DNA of 64,000 nt from Bacillus sp. EB01. Its GTDB lineage: Bacteria > Bacillota > Bacilli > Bacillales > Cytobacillaceae. The position numbers and the translations under genes are program-made. Below are positions 44,255 through 52,289 of the stretch, piece by piece. Position 1 is the stretch's first letter; each line of letters starts with the position of its first letter. The stretch covers positions 1,436,011 to 1,500,010 of the forward strand of contig NZ_HG964497.1 of assembly GCF_000613125.1 (NCBI RefSeq). Direction: 5' to 3'. The notes under the pieces are model-generated. The model did no database searches. It had not been told where the DNA came from and saw nothing but the letters and a program-made list of their open reading frames with translations.

Positions 44255-45130
44255 CTAGCCTTCCCTCCTGGTAACCCTCAACGTCAACAGCGAAGCAAAC
44301 AATGTAAGAATTAAAAAGATAACTCCCAGTGCTGAAGCATAACCAAAATTGAAATTCGAAAACGCCTGCTCATAAATATAAAGCGAGATTGGCTGGGTCG
44401 ATCGGTTCGGCCCTCCGCCCGTCAACAATTGCGGCATTTCAAATATTTTGATTGTATTAATCAATGTAAAAATAGTAACGACTTGTAAAATGTCCTTCAG
44501 CAACGGAATCGTAATATAGATGCTCTTTTTAAATTTAGTCGCACCATCAATTTCAGCCGCTTCAAGGATATCCTGCGGAATATTCAGGATTGCCGCGAGA
44601 ATGAGAATGCTGTAAAACCCTACCATTCCCCATACATTAACGAAAACAACACTGCCGAAAGCCGTTTCTGTCCTTCCGAGCCACTCTGTCATAAGCGAGT
44701 CCAAGCCTATCACATCAAGCAATCCGTTGAACATTCCGTTAACCGGATTCAAAATCGTGGACCAGAGCATCGCGATGGCGACCCCGGGAAGAATATATGG
44801 AAAGAACGTAATCGATCGATAAAGATTCAGCCATCTTGTTTTTAAAAAAGAGGAAATCGCCAGGGCAATGACGACCGATAACACCAATACGACCGGGACC
44901 TGGATCAATATGTATTTTCCTGTTACCTTCAATGTGTTGATAAAAATGTCATCCTCGAGCATCCGCCGATAATTATCCATTCCGATAAACGTCTTTGTTC
45001 CAAGTCCGCGCCAGTTATATAAACTCATTAGCAACGCATTGAAGGATGGATAAAGCACAAATAAAAGATAGAGGGCGGAGGCTGGCAGTAAAAACACGGC
45101 AATTGCCCATCTTTCGCTTCTGTTTCTCAA
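44255..45130 (-). CDS. Carbohydrate ABC transporter permease (MalF/UgpA type)
   Basis: 291 residues, six helices. The EAA loop is LEAAEIDGATKFKKSIYITIPLL (about 195-217) and the N-terminal FLLPASALYLLFVLYPSFNALLMSLYNW is characteristic. Start TTG 45130 is chosen because AAAGG lies 9 bases upstream; the open frame continues upstream to 45163 without a ribosome site. Partner of the MalG-type permease. Confidence 0.88.
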   Translation of the reverse strand: MRNRSERWAIAVFLLPASALYLLFVLYPSFNALLMSLYNWRGLGTKTFIGMDNYRRMLEDDIFINTLKVTGKYILIQVPVVLVLSVVIALAISSFLKTRWLNLYRSITFFPYILPGVAIAMLWSTILNPVNGMFNGLLDVIGLDSLMTEWLGRTETAFGSVVFVNVWGMVGFYSILILAAILNIPQDILEAAEIDGATKFKKSIYITIPLLKDILQVVTIFTLINTIKIFEMPQLLTGGGPNRSTQPISLYIYEQAFSNFNFGYASALGVIFLILTLFASLLTLRVTRREG

Positions 45131-45152
45131 AAACTCACAACCTTTCAAAACA

Positions 45153-45180
45153 GAGAGGCCCAAGAACCCTCAGACCTCTC
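45153..45180 (-). terminator. Hairpin between the binding-protein and permease genes
   Basis: AGAGGTC and GGCCTCT pair around a 14-base loop. Stem-loops here are common in sugar ABC operons, where they stabilise the abundant binding-protein mRNA and lower downstream expression. Weak evidence for termination. Confidence 0.4.
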
Positions 45181-45196
45181 CGCAAAAAATATGAAA

Positions 45197-46525
45197 TTAC
45201 CAGGAGTATGTTGCTTTTTCTATATTGTCATCATTTCGGATTTGTTCTGCGAATTTCTCTGCCTGCTCCGTAAACTTTTCTGGAGTCAGTTCACCAAGCA
45301 TAAGGCTTTGATATATATTGTTCATGTTGCCGACCAGTTCAGGATAGTTATCGTTAATTGCTGTAGGCGCATAAGAACCGCCTGCATCCTGAAGGACTTT
45401 AAGTGCGCTCTTTAATGGCTCAGACTGAATCGCATCTTCTGTATTTTTTACAACACTGGCAAGACCTTTAGAAGAGACCATTTTCTCAACTTCTTTCTCG
45501 CTGGAAAGGAACTTCAGGAACTTAATTGTTTCGTCTTTGTTTTTCGAGCCGCTTGGAATATACCAGGCACCGCCCCATCCTGTGGACACTGGAGCAAGCT
45601 GCTCGCCTTTGCCGCCAGGGAATGCAGGCTGATTGAAGGCGCGAAGCTTGAAGTCAGCAGGAATAACATCCTTCATTTCGCCTTCAAGCCACGAGCCAGC
45701 CATAACAAACAAAGACTTGCGCTGGAAGAACAATGTTTGCGCTTCGGTGTGGGACAAGCCGAATGTTCCTTTCAGGAATAGACCTTCATCAACCATGCGT
45801 TTTGATTCTTTCGCAGCCTCAACAAACGCAGGCGATTTCCAGGCGCCTTCCTTCAGGTTAAACCCATCCAAAAGTGCCTGCTTGCCGCCGATTCTTTCAA
45901 CAAGCGGCAGGTACATTCCGAAGAAATAGTAACCTGGGTGCTTTCCTGGCACTGAGAAAACAGCAATTCCCTTTTTATCAGCCTCGGCCTTTAACTTATA
46001 AAGGTCTTCCTGTGTTTGAGGAAGCTCCCATCCATTGTCTTGGAAAAGCTTCTCGTCGTACCACCAAATATAGCCCGGTGAAAAGATTGTTGGAATTCCG
46101 TATGTTTTGCCATCCTTCTTTTGGTTGAATTGGCCTTGCTCAAACGTATCGACCCATTTTTCATCGCTGTCATAAGCCTTTTCTTCTAGCGCATCATCAA
46201 TCGGCTCAATCATTCCATCTTTAATAACACCCTGGATATCGAAGCTTGGTCCAGGAACCATCAAATCAGGGACATCTTTGGATAAAAATCTCGTTTGCAG
46301 CTGAGTGTGGATGTCCGGGCTTGCGGTAATCTTAATGTTTACATTCTTGTTTTTCTGCATATAGGCTTTGGCTGATTCCTTCACCCATTCTGAGCCAAAT
46401 CCGCCTTCAAACATCATAACCTCAATATCCGCCTTTTTATCTCCGCCTTTGCCCGAGCTTCCCTTTGAGCTACAGCCCGCAGCAATGACCATCAAGGCAA
46501 CCAACAGCAACAAGAACTTTTTCAT
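45197..46525 (-). CDS. Carbohydrate ABC transporter substrate-binding lipoprotein
   Basis: 442 residues. Lipoprotein signal MKKFLLLLVALMVIAAGCSS (lipobox IAAGC, Cys 18), then a low-complexity GSSGKGGDKK linker and a CUT1-type fold (MMFEGGFGSEWV, DLMVPGPSFD, WGGAWYIPSGSKN). Start ATG 46525 follows AAAGGGG; a longer frame reaches 46567 but contains this ribosome site. It starts the importer genes of the nanE locus and is not closely similar to the orphan binding protein at 28345. Likely ligand: an acetylated amino sugar or its polymer, inferred from nanE. Confidence 0.88.
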   Translation of the reverse strand: MKKFLLLLVALMVIAAGCSSKGSSGKGGDKKADIEVMMFEGGFGSEWVKESAKAYMQKNKNVNIKITASPDIHTQLQTRFLSKDVPDLMVPGPSFDIQGVIKDGMIEPIDDALEEKAYDSDEKWVDTFEQGQFNQKKDGKTYGIPTIFSPGYIWWYDEKLFQDNGWELPQTQEDLYKLKAEADKKGIAVFSVPGKHPGYYFFGMYLPLVERIGGKQALLDGFNLKEGAWKSPAFVEAAKESKRMVDEGLFLKGTFGLSHTEAQTLFFQRKSLFVMAGSWLEGEMKDVIPADFKLRAFNQPAFPGGKGEQLAPVSTGWGGAWYIPSGSKNKDETIKFLKFLSSEKEVEKMVSSKGLASVVKNTEDAIQSEPLKSALKVLQDAGGSYAPTAINDNYPELVGNMNNIYQSLMLGELTPEKFTEQAEKFAEQIRNDDNIEKATYSW

Positions 46526-46658
46526 ATACATCCCCTTTTTCGTTTGGATTTTTATTGTGGTACACATCCTGTATCATTGACCTCTTGCCTATGTAAATTA
46601 ACTAAATGCGTCCACCTCCTTAAATCGGGCATACAAATCGTCTGCCCTATATCACTTT

Positions 46659-46672
46659 TGTAAGCGCTTTTA
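46659..46672. promoter_or_regulatory. cre box upstream of the sugar-binding protein gene
   Basis: TGTAAGCGCTTTTA, one base from consensus. Suggests that the operon is under CcpA control. Confidence 0.7.
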
Positions 46673-46702
46673 TTTACTTTTAGGTTAAGCTCTTAAATTT
46701 GA

Positions 46703-46896
46703 CTGTTGATTTCCGCTCCGGCGCTTCGCTTTCCGCGGGCGGCCTGGGAGCCTCCTCGGCGCTAGCGCCTGTGGGGTCTCCCACTGACCTTTTCTCCCGC
46801 AGGACGTTGAATAATCATCCTTGAAAAAGCACCGCAGGAGAAAATGCGTTTTTTGCATTTTCGAACGAGTCTTCGCGCCTTACGCTCCAATCAACA
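46703..46896. repeat. Interspersed Bacillus-type repeat between nanE and the binding-protein gene
   Basis: The block begins TGTTGATTTCCGCTCC and ends CTCCAATCAACA, short inverted ends; between them is the GC-rich CTTTCCGCGGGC...CCTCGGCGCTAGCGCC sequence that I recognise as a common interspersed element of Bacillus genomes. Much higher GC than its surroundings. It interrupts the nanE-binding-protein spacing. Confidence 0.65.
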
Positions 46897-46936
46897 CTAT
46901 TAATAGTCAGCAATGCTCTTTTAACCAAGCCAAAGG

Positions 46937-47635
46937 TTAATCTATCTTTTTGGTAAGTAAGATTTCTTTTGCAAAATGTTTCGTAATCTCTTGCGGCCTG
47001 GTGATTGCCGAGCCGACAACAACTGCAAAAGCTCCTGCCCGGATGCATTCCGCTGCGAGTTCAGGCGTATTCACTCTCCCCTCGGCAACAACAGGGCATC
47101 CTGCTTTTTCTACTAACGTTGCAAGAAGATCTCTATCAAATTTCGTAATGTGCTCAGTGTACGGAGTATATCCAGCCAGAGTTGTAGAAATCACATCACA
47201 GCCTAACTCGACTGCATGCAGCCCTTCTTCAACGGTGGCTATATCAGCCATTAATAATGTTGAGGGAAAGGTTGACTTAATCTCTTTTACGAAATCGTCG
47301 AGCTGTTGTCCACCTGGGCGAACCCTGAAGGTTGCATCAAAAGCAACAATATCGGCACCGGCCGCAACTACCTCTCCAACTTCTTTAATAGTTGGCGTTA
47401 TATAAATTTCACTATCTTGATAGTTTTTCTTATATAAACCGATTACCGGTAAATCGACCGCCTGTTTGATTTCTTTAATATCGGTCGGACTGTTTGCCCG
47501 TATCCCAACGGCTCCACCTTCCTGGGCCGCAATCGCCATTTTACTCATGATAGTTGATCCGTGTAATGGTTCTTCTTCCAAAGCCTGACAAGAAACAATC
47601 AACCCTTCTTCAAGTTTCTTAAGTATATAATTCAT
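46937..47635 (-). CDS. nanE: N-acylglucosamine-6-phosphate 2-epimerase
   Basis: 232 residues, a TIM-barrel epimerase. Conserved segments are GAVGIRANSPTDIKEIK, the catalytic region PVIGLYKKNY, FDATFRVRPGG and [11 protein letters not shown], all typical of NanE. It converts ManNAc-6-P to GlcNAc-6-P in sialic-acid or ManNAc catabolism. ATG 47635 follows GAGAGGTG; the frame extends to 47650. No nanA or nanK gene is in the window, so upstream steps must be elsewhere or the substrate is ManNAc. A degraded copy lies at 29726-30136. Confidence 0.88.
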   Translation of the reverse strand: MNYILKKLEEGLIVSCQALEEEPLHGSTIMSKMAIAAQEGGAVGIRANSPTDIKEIKQAVDLPVIGLYKKNYQDSEIYITPTIKEVGEVVAAGADIVAFDATFRVRPGGQQLDDFVKEIKSTFPSTLLMADIATVEEGLHAVELGCDVISTTLAGYTPYTEHITKFDRDLLATLVEKAGCPVVAEGRVNTPELAAECIRAGAFAVVVGSAITRPQEITKHFAKEILLTKKID

Positions 47636-47769
47636 GCTGGCACCTCTCATGTTTTATTTTCTTTGAAATTTCATTTTGAAAAGGTGAATCTCTCCACCTA
47701 TTCTATATAATACGGATATTATTTTCATCGTCTTTTTGCGTCTTAAATGTGTCGAAATATTCAAACAAC

Positions 47770-47799
47770 ATTGACGCTTATACAGCTCCCTCTCTAATA
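47770..47799 (+). promoter_or_regulatory. Probable sigma-A promoter of the 773-aa propeller gene
   Basis: TTGACG and TAATAT are separated by 18 bases. The -35 region is partly retained in the rearranged copy near 30270. Confidence 0.55.
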
Positions 47800-47845
47800 T
47801 GTAGTTTGAAACAGAAATAACTAGTAAGGAGGATAGAAAAATTTA

Positions 47846-47859
47846 AGTAAGCGTTTACA
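47846..47859. promoter_or_regulatory. cre box upstream of the second propeller gene
   Basis: AGTAAGCGTTTACA, one base from the consensus, downstream of the promoter and 24 bases before the start codon: a roadblock position. Confidence 0.7.
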
Positions 47860-47883
47860 AATCGAGGTATAGGAGGGATTTTC

Positions 47884-50205
47884 TTGAAATCAAAGATTAG
47901 TAGGTTTACTAGTTTATTAGTCGCAGTCGTCCTTTTTTCATCAGCACTGCCTTATTCAACTCCGTTCGCTAATGAATCCACTTTCTCAGTTAAAAATCAA
48001 TTTGAGGATGCGGTGGATTTAGGAGAAGCGGTAAAAAGCCCGCTGTCACAGATTGCCGCATATGGCCAAAACAGCAAAGGCGAGAATTTGCAGTACATAG
48101 CCATCACAGGCTCTCCCGCGGTATTTTATGTTGTAAATGCTGAAACAGGCAAGCGTATATTCTCACAGCCGATTCCTAACTCAGACGTTATCTGGGCGAT
48201 GACCATCGGCAGCGACAATAATGTTTATTTTGCAAGCACTCAAAACGGTGTCCTGTACCGCTATCTCCCGGAAGAAAACAGGATGGAAACAATCGGGAAA
48301 AACCCTTCCGATAACTTTGTCTGGGATATAAAAAGCAGCTCGGATGGAAAAATCTACGGAGCTACTTATGATGAATCAAAAGTGTTTGAGTATGACATCG
48401 CCAGCAAAACATTCAGGGATTTGGGGCCAATGAAAGAAGGCGAGAAATATGCCCGTGGCCTTGGTGTAACCGACGAGTATCTGTATGTGGGGATTGGCAC
48501 GACTGCAGGTGTGGTCCGCTATGACAGGGAAACCGGAGAAAAAACGGAAATACCGACTCCTACGTCCGGTAAAGCCTCAACCATTTTTTCCGAAGTCGCC
48601 ATCTATAACGGCAAACTCTTTGTCTATGCGGGAGCAGACTTGTATGTTATAGACGAAGCAACCGGAGAACATATCCGGACAATGAAATTCCAAAGCAAAA
48701 TCTCACCACCGTCCCCTTACAACCCAGATCTCATCTACTACAAGCTTCAGGGTGACTTGTTTTCCTACAACACGGAAACCGATACTGTTGCAAAAGTAGA
48801 AAACATCCCGTCTCTGCCAAGTTCGACAGCAGTTAAGGCACACAGCTGGATTACATTGAGTACAGGTGAAACCGTTTTGGCAGGCATGACCGCATTTACA
48901 GATTCATTTTTCTACAATCCGGAAAATAATGCATACTCTGTTCATTTCCCGGATGTGGACGCCCAGGGAGCAGCCCTCCAAGCCATCGCTGTAATTGATG
49001 GTAATGTCTATTCCGCCGCCTACCAGCGGGGAATGAGCATTTACAACGAAGAACTTCAGGACTATACCTATACAAACTTCTCCTTCCACCAGGCGGAGGG
49101 CATTCATGAGTACAATGGCAAGGTGTATTTTGGAACGTATACTGGCGCGAAAATGTACCGTTACGACCCGAAATTGCCAATTGATTACAATGAAACCGGT
49201 AAAGCGAATCCGGGGTTATACCTCGATATCGAGGACGAGCAGGACCGCCCGTTCACAATGACTACCGGTGAAAACAAGCTCTTCATTGGGACCATTCCAA
49301 CTTATGGAGTGAATGGCGGTGCATTGACGATTTTGGAAGAAAAAGAGGCTCAAGACGGTACAGTTGAAGTGGAGTCCAAAACGTACCGGAATATCGTTGA
49401 AAACCAAAGCGTTTTCGGTCTTGCCTATAAGGACGGTAAAGTGTATGGCGGAACATCCATTTATGGCGGCCTTGGCATCGACCCTGTTGCCGAGGAAGCA
49501 AAAATGTTTGTTTTCGATGTGGAGAAAGGTGAAAAAATAGCCGAATTCACTCCGGAAATTCCAGGTTTGGAGGACACACCATTCCAGAACATCGGAGAAT
49601 TGTCATTTGGACCGGACGGCCTGCTTTGGGGAATAATTGATGGCACAATCTTTGCGATGGATCCGGAAACCTATGAAGTAGTGAAAAGCAAAGAAATCTA
49701 TGAAACTACCTTCCTCTCATCCAAGTGGCGGCCATTCTATCTTGTGTGGGGCCCAGACGGAAATCTCTACACGACGCTAAACCGAAAGCTGACTGTCGTG
49801 AATCCGGAAACACTCCAGTCCGAGCAGCTGGTCGAAGGTACAGTTGATTTAATGGATCTAAGTGAAGACGGCAGCATCTATTATGGGAAAGGTGCCAACT
49901 TGTATAAAATCCCGGCAAAAGTCGATCATATCGAGCTAAAAGTTGACCAAAAACTCGTTACCGCCAAAGCTGTCCAGCCAACCGCAACCGCCCATATGGT
50001 AAACAGCGCGAAGGTGGAATTGCCGGACAATCAGTATTCTCTGTCTGTAAGCAATCCAGATGTTGTGAAAGCAGATGACAACGGCCAGCTAATCGGATTG
50101 AGGCCTGGAACTTCACTCGTTACAATTAGCTCCGAACTTAATGGTAAAACCTATACCTCCAACGAAGTACGGGTTACCGTTGCTAATGGAACCCGAGGTA
50201 AATAG
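47884..50205 (+). CDS. Secreted beta-propeller protein with C-terminal Ig-like (Big) domain
   Basis: 773 residues. Signal peptide (FTSLLVAVVLFSSALPYSTPFANE), then about twelve propeller repeats (SDNNVYFASTQNGVLYRYLP, SDGKIYGATYDESKVFEYDI, FGPDGLLWGIIDGTIFAMDP) and a short C-terminal bacterial Ig-like domain (about 690-770, YSLSVSNPDVVKADDNGQL). Paralogue of the 933-residue protein at 36674, which has a jelly-roll domain instead. No catalytic motif recognised. Divergent from nanE; probably an extracellular glycan-handling protein. TTG start after AGGAGGG. Confidence 0.8.
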   Translation: MKSKISRFTSLLVAVVLFSSALPYSTPFANESTFSVKNQFEDAVDLGEAVKSPLSQIAAYGQNSKGENLQYIAITGSPAVFYVVNAETGKRIFSQPIPNSDVIWAMTIGSDNNVYFASTQNGVLYRYLPEENRMETIGKNPSDNFVWDIKSSSDGKIYGATYDESKVFEYDIASKTFRDLGPMKEGEKYARGLGVTDEYLYVGIGTTAGVVRYDRETGEKTEIPTPTSGKASTIFSEVAIYNGKLFVYAGADLYVIDEATGEHIRTMKFQSKISPPSPYNPDLIYYKLQGDLFSYNTETDTVAKVENIPSLPSSTAVKAHSWITLSTGETVLAGMTAFTDSFFYNPENNAYSVHFPDVDAQGAALQAIAVIDGNVYSAAYQRGMSIYNEELQDYTYTNFSFHQAEGIHEYNGKVYFGTYTGAKMYRYDPKLPIDYNETGKANPGLYLDIEDEQDRPFTMTTGENKLFIGTIPTYGVNGGALTILEEKEAQDGTVEVESKTYRNIVENQSVFGLAYKDGKVYGGTSIYGGLGIDPVAEEAKMFVFDVEKGEKIAEFTPEIPGLEDTPFQNIGELSFGPDGLLWGIIDGTIFAMDPETYEVVKSKEIYETTFLSSKWRPFYLVWGPDGNLYTTLNRKLTVVNPETLQSEQLVEGTVDLMDLSEDGSIYYGKGANLYKIPAKVDHIELKVDQKLVTAKAVQPTATAHMVNSAKVELPDNQYSLSVSNPDVVKADDNGQLIGLRPGTSLVTISSELNGKTYTSNEVRVTVANGTRGK

Positions 50206-50311
50206 GCACAGCTAAAGAGATGCAGGACCGTTACTGTTTACCGGTTTGAGTCTAGCCTAGTGGTTACCTAAAGCGGACCGTTCCCCTTGGATGCAAGTCT
50301 TTATTGAAAAT

Positions 50312-50363
50312 AAAAGGTGCGGCCACCAGCCCATTTAAGGGAAGGATGCACGCACCTTTTTTA
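50312..50363 (+). terminator. Terminator of the propeller gene
   Basis: AAAAGGTGCG pairs with CGCACCTTTT; six T end it. About 105 bases after the stop. Confidence 0.8.
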
Positions 50364-50562
50364 TTTGATTTGGGATCAATAATGAGGTATGTGGAAAGTT
50401 ATATTTGGTGCATGTCACTCCCCGGTAATTTTCTGACTATTCACCCTAACCGATAACCGTAATACCTCCAGGTTCCTCACAACATACGTCCAGTTGTTGC
50501 CAACTTTTATTTCATTATAAATAGAAGCCTTCCTCCTTACATTTGCATTTCCTTTTCGCGAC

Positions 50563-50585
50563 AAAAAAAAAGCGCAGAGCGCTTA
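50563..50585 (-). terminator. Terminator of the second riboswitch-microprotein unit
   Basis: AAGCGC-TCT-GCGCTT followed by a run of T on the minus strand, a few bases after the stop of the 31-residue gene. Confidence 0.85.
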
Positions 50586-50590
50586 ACATA

Positions 50591-50686
50591 TTACAGAGAT
50601 CTTTTTTTCCCACATCTTACACATTCATCTGTGTAGTAACTAAACTTGTGGTTACGACGAAAAAAACAGATAAAGGACTTGAACAA
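50591..50686 (-). CDS. 31-aa Cys-rich microprotein B under a c-di-GMP-I riboswitch
   Basis: TTG 50686, after AAAGGGGTGG, opens a 31-residue frame ending TAA at 50591. The protein has C7, H13 and CVRCGKKR (C22-x2-C25), the same spacing as its paralogue at 51345, with basic residues throughout. A zinc-ribbon-like or metal-binding role is suggested; it has some resemblance to small phage-type DUF1660 proteins, but that is tentative. It is preceded within 23 bases by a GEMM aptamer and followed by a terminator, so it is a complete self-contained regulated unit. Too short for routine gene callers. Confidence 0.75.
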   Translation of the reverse strand: MFKSFICFFRRNHKFSYYTDECVRCGKKRSL

Positions 50687-50709
50687 ATTAGCCACCCCTT
50701 TAAGGAAAA

Positions 50710-50784
50710 CGGCAGTCCAGCCATCATAGTGCTTCAGCACCTTAGACCTGTGACTTTGCGCCCGTAATTTTCACTACGTTTGCC
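50710..50784 (-). ncRNA. c-di-GMP-I (GEMM-I) riboswitch, copy B
   Basis: On the minus strand: GGCAAAC, a P1a hairpin with GTGAAAAT-type GAAA tetraloop, GGGCGCAAAGTCACAGG (A-rich J and tetraloop receptor), TCTAAGG, a hairpin, and TGATGGCTGGACTGCCG. All are the conserved elements of the c-di-GMP-I class. No terminator separates it from the ribosome site, so translational control is likely. Confidence 0.9.
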
Positions 50785-51132
50785 TTTATCAATTTATCAG
50801 AATAGTTAAATTTTACTACGAACAGAAGAGACAAGCACTCTTTTTCATTCGTAAAATATCGACAAAATGCCTAGATGTTTGCAAATACTGGTACTTACTT
50901 CCTATTCCTGGATGTACAATCCTATTCAAAGTGTCGATATTTGACAACGATGAGCAACGGTTCCCTAAGGTCACCCAGTTTTCACAACTCCTTTTTTGTG
51001 ATAGAACAGATTTAGGTTCCTTATCTTTTTATTGGGGAAAAGAAGATTCTGCGCAAGTTATTCCTATGGCATAAAAAGCACAGCCAATAAGGCTGCCTGC
51101 CGTAAACTCTAAAATATAGTTTCTTTTCCATT
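50785..51132. other. Intergenic region upstream of riboswitch B
   Basis: Must hold the promoter for riboswitch B (a TAGTAAAAT shared with the region before riboswitch A is a -10 candidate). A block GTGAAAACTGGGTGACCTTAGG near 50970-51000 on the minus strand superficially recalls a GEMM but lacks the GCAAAG core. No gene seen. Confidence 0.4.
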
Positions 51133-51165
51133 AAAAAAACCCGCCTGGCCATACCAAGCGGGTTT
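51133..51165 (-). terminator. Terminator after the Ig-like remnant
   Basis: AAACCCGC/GCGGGTTT stem with an inner TGG/CCA pair, followed on the minus strand by seven T. Evidence that an expressed minus-strand gene once ended here. Confidence 0.85.
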
Positions 51166-51175
51166 CCAAACAAAA

Positions 51176-51280
51176 TTAATAGACAGTTACTTTTGTAGCT
51201 TCGGTAGCAAACCCGGCCCTGTCATTTGCCGAAACATATAGAGCGTTTTTTTACTTTGGAATATATACTTTGTACTTTCC
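51176..51280 (-). pseudogene. C-terminal remnant of an Ig-like surface protein
   Basis: One minus frame reads GKYKVYIPK, a stop, then KNALYVSANDRAGFATEATK and a final stop at 51176. This is the end of a bacterial Ig/Fn3-like domain as found in cell-wall adhesins. The internal stop and missing N-terminus show decay. Located between the two riboswitch units and followed by a terminator. Confidence 0.55.
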
Positions 51281-51310
51281 GTATTATGGCGTCTGGCATT
51301 TCCTGCAGAC

Positions 51311-51337
51311 AAAAAAAATAGCGTTATTACACGCTAT
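51311..51337 (-). terminator. Terminator of the first riboswitch-microprotein unit
   Basis: ATAGCGT and ACGCTAT stem followed by eight T on the minus strand. Confidence 0.85.
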
Positions 51338-51344
51338 AGAATAA

Positions 51345-51440
51345 TCAAAGAGGCCGTTTCTTTCCGCATCTTACACATTGATTCGTATAGTAACTGTATT
51401 TATGCTTGCGACGAAGAAAACATATAATGGATTTAAACAT
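51345..51440 (-). CDS. 31-aa Cys-rich microprotein A under a c-di-GMP-I riboswitch
   Basis: ATG 51440 after AAGGGAGTGGG; 31 codons to a TGA at 51345. The protein shares about 70% identity with the one at 50591: MFKS-ICF-RR-HK-SYYT, then CVRCGKKR. C7, H13, C22 and C25 are conserved and could coordinate one zinc. Net charge is strongly basic. Preceded 26 bases upstream by a GEMM aptamer and followed by its own terminator. Not a recognised family with confidence. Confidence 0.78.
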   Translation of the reverse strand: MFKSIICFLRRKHKYSYYTNQCVRCGKKRPL

Positions 51441-51465
51441 GGAAACCCACTCCCTTACATGTGTA

Positions 51466-51540
51466 CGGCAGTCCAGCCATCATAGTGCTTCAGCACCTTA
51501 GACCCGTGACTTTGCGTCCTTGGTTTTCACCAAGTTTGCC
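51466..51540 (-). ncRNA. c-di-GMP-I (GEMM-I) riboswitch, copy A
   Basis: Minus strand: GGCAAAC, CTTGGTGAAAACCAAG hairpin, GGACGCAAAGTCACGGG, TCTAAGG, a GTGCTGAAGCAC hairpin, TATGATGGCTGGACTGCCG. Core identical to copy B with compensatory changes in the P1a helix (CTTGG/CCAAG versus CGTAG/TTACG), which supports structure conservation. The ribosome site of the microprotein follows 10 bases on. Confidence 0.92.
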
Positions 51541-51674
51541 TTTGTCTATTACTTTCATTTTACTACTAGCTGGCACCTACAATTTATGGCAATTTCGACA
51601 AAAACAGAACAGTTTTTAAAAAAAGTTAATAAATTTTCTAAAAAAAAGAACAGGGACCTTATCCCCGCTCCATA

Positions 51675-52028
51675 TCAATCGACAATCCCTTGTTCATGGT
51701 TGAAAAAGTGGCTGAAACTTACCCCATATTCATAAAAATCATTAATCAACGCCCGTTTCCGGACAATTTTTCCATAAAGGATCACGTTTTTACCACTCAA
51801 TTCAAACGGTATTTTATAGACTGTTAAATAATTTATATCCAGATTTCGTTTACTTGCTATTCTTAAGCCACCAGCGCTTATGTCGATCACGTAGATGTCA
51901 ATATTTTCTTCCTTATTCAATTTATAATCGGCCGGCAATGTCGCCAATTTCATAACTGTTTTAACAGGCTCCTGAAATGCAACTCTTTTAAACTGCCTGC
52001 GGCTTATCAAGTTAGCATGCACCCACAT
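51675..52028 (-). CDS. PilZ-domain protein, c-di-GMP receptor
   Basis: 117 residues. The c-di-GMP-binding motifs are both there: R-x-x-x-R in R11-Q-F-K-R15 and D49-x-S51-x-x-G54 in VIDISAGGLRIAS. The rest is a small beta barrel. Stand-alone PilZ proteins are c-di-GMP effectors. It is upstream of riboswitch A on the same strand; a possible weak terminator near 51640-51672 separates them. ATG 52028 (or GTG 52022, better spaced from GAGGTG). Partner unknown. Confidence 0.87.
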   Translation of the reverse strand: MWVHANLISRRQFKRVAFQEPVKTVMKLATLPADYKLNKEENIDIYVIDISAGGLRIASKRNLDINYLTVYKIPFELSGKNVILYGKIVRKRALINDFYEYGVSFSHFFNHEQGIVD

Positions 52029-52289
52029 TCACCTCTGCCGTTCTTAAAGAATAAGACTACGAAAAAATAATACCATAAATTTACACCTACTGTGAATATA
52101 ACAAATGCTAAAACCTTCTTTTTTGAAAAAATCGGTCGACGCTCAAAGAGCACTTTCTATAAGGTGTACCTACGCGCTGAATCTCCATACAAAACAAAAA
52201 AACAGAGGCTTCCCCCTGTTCGAAAACTCCTAATATATCGCTACAAAGGGCCTTTTTACGGTACCGTCTGTCCCACCCAGCAACCGGGA

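Noticed and set aside
50930-51010. Third GEMM riboswitch
   Set aside because: GTGAAAACTGGG and CTTAGG are suggestive but the GCAAAG core, tetraloop receptor and closing TGCC are absent.
51178-51260. 16-residue peptide MFRQMTGPGLLPKLQK on the minus strand
   Set aside because: No ribosome site; another frame of the same bases reads as an Ig-like C-terminus, which explains them better.
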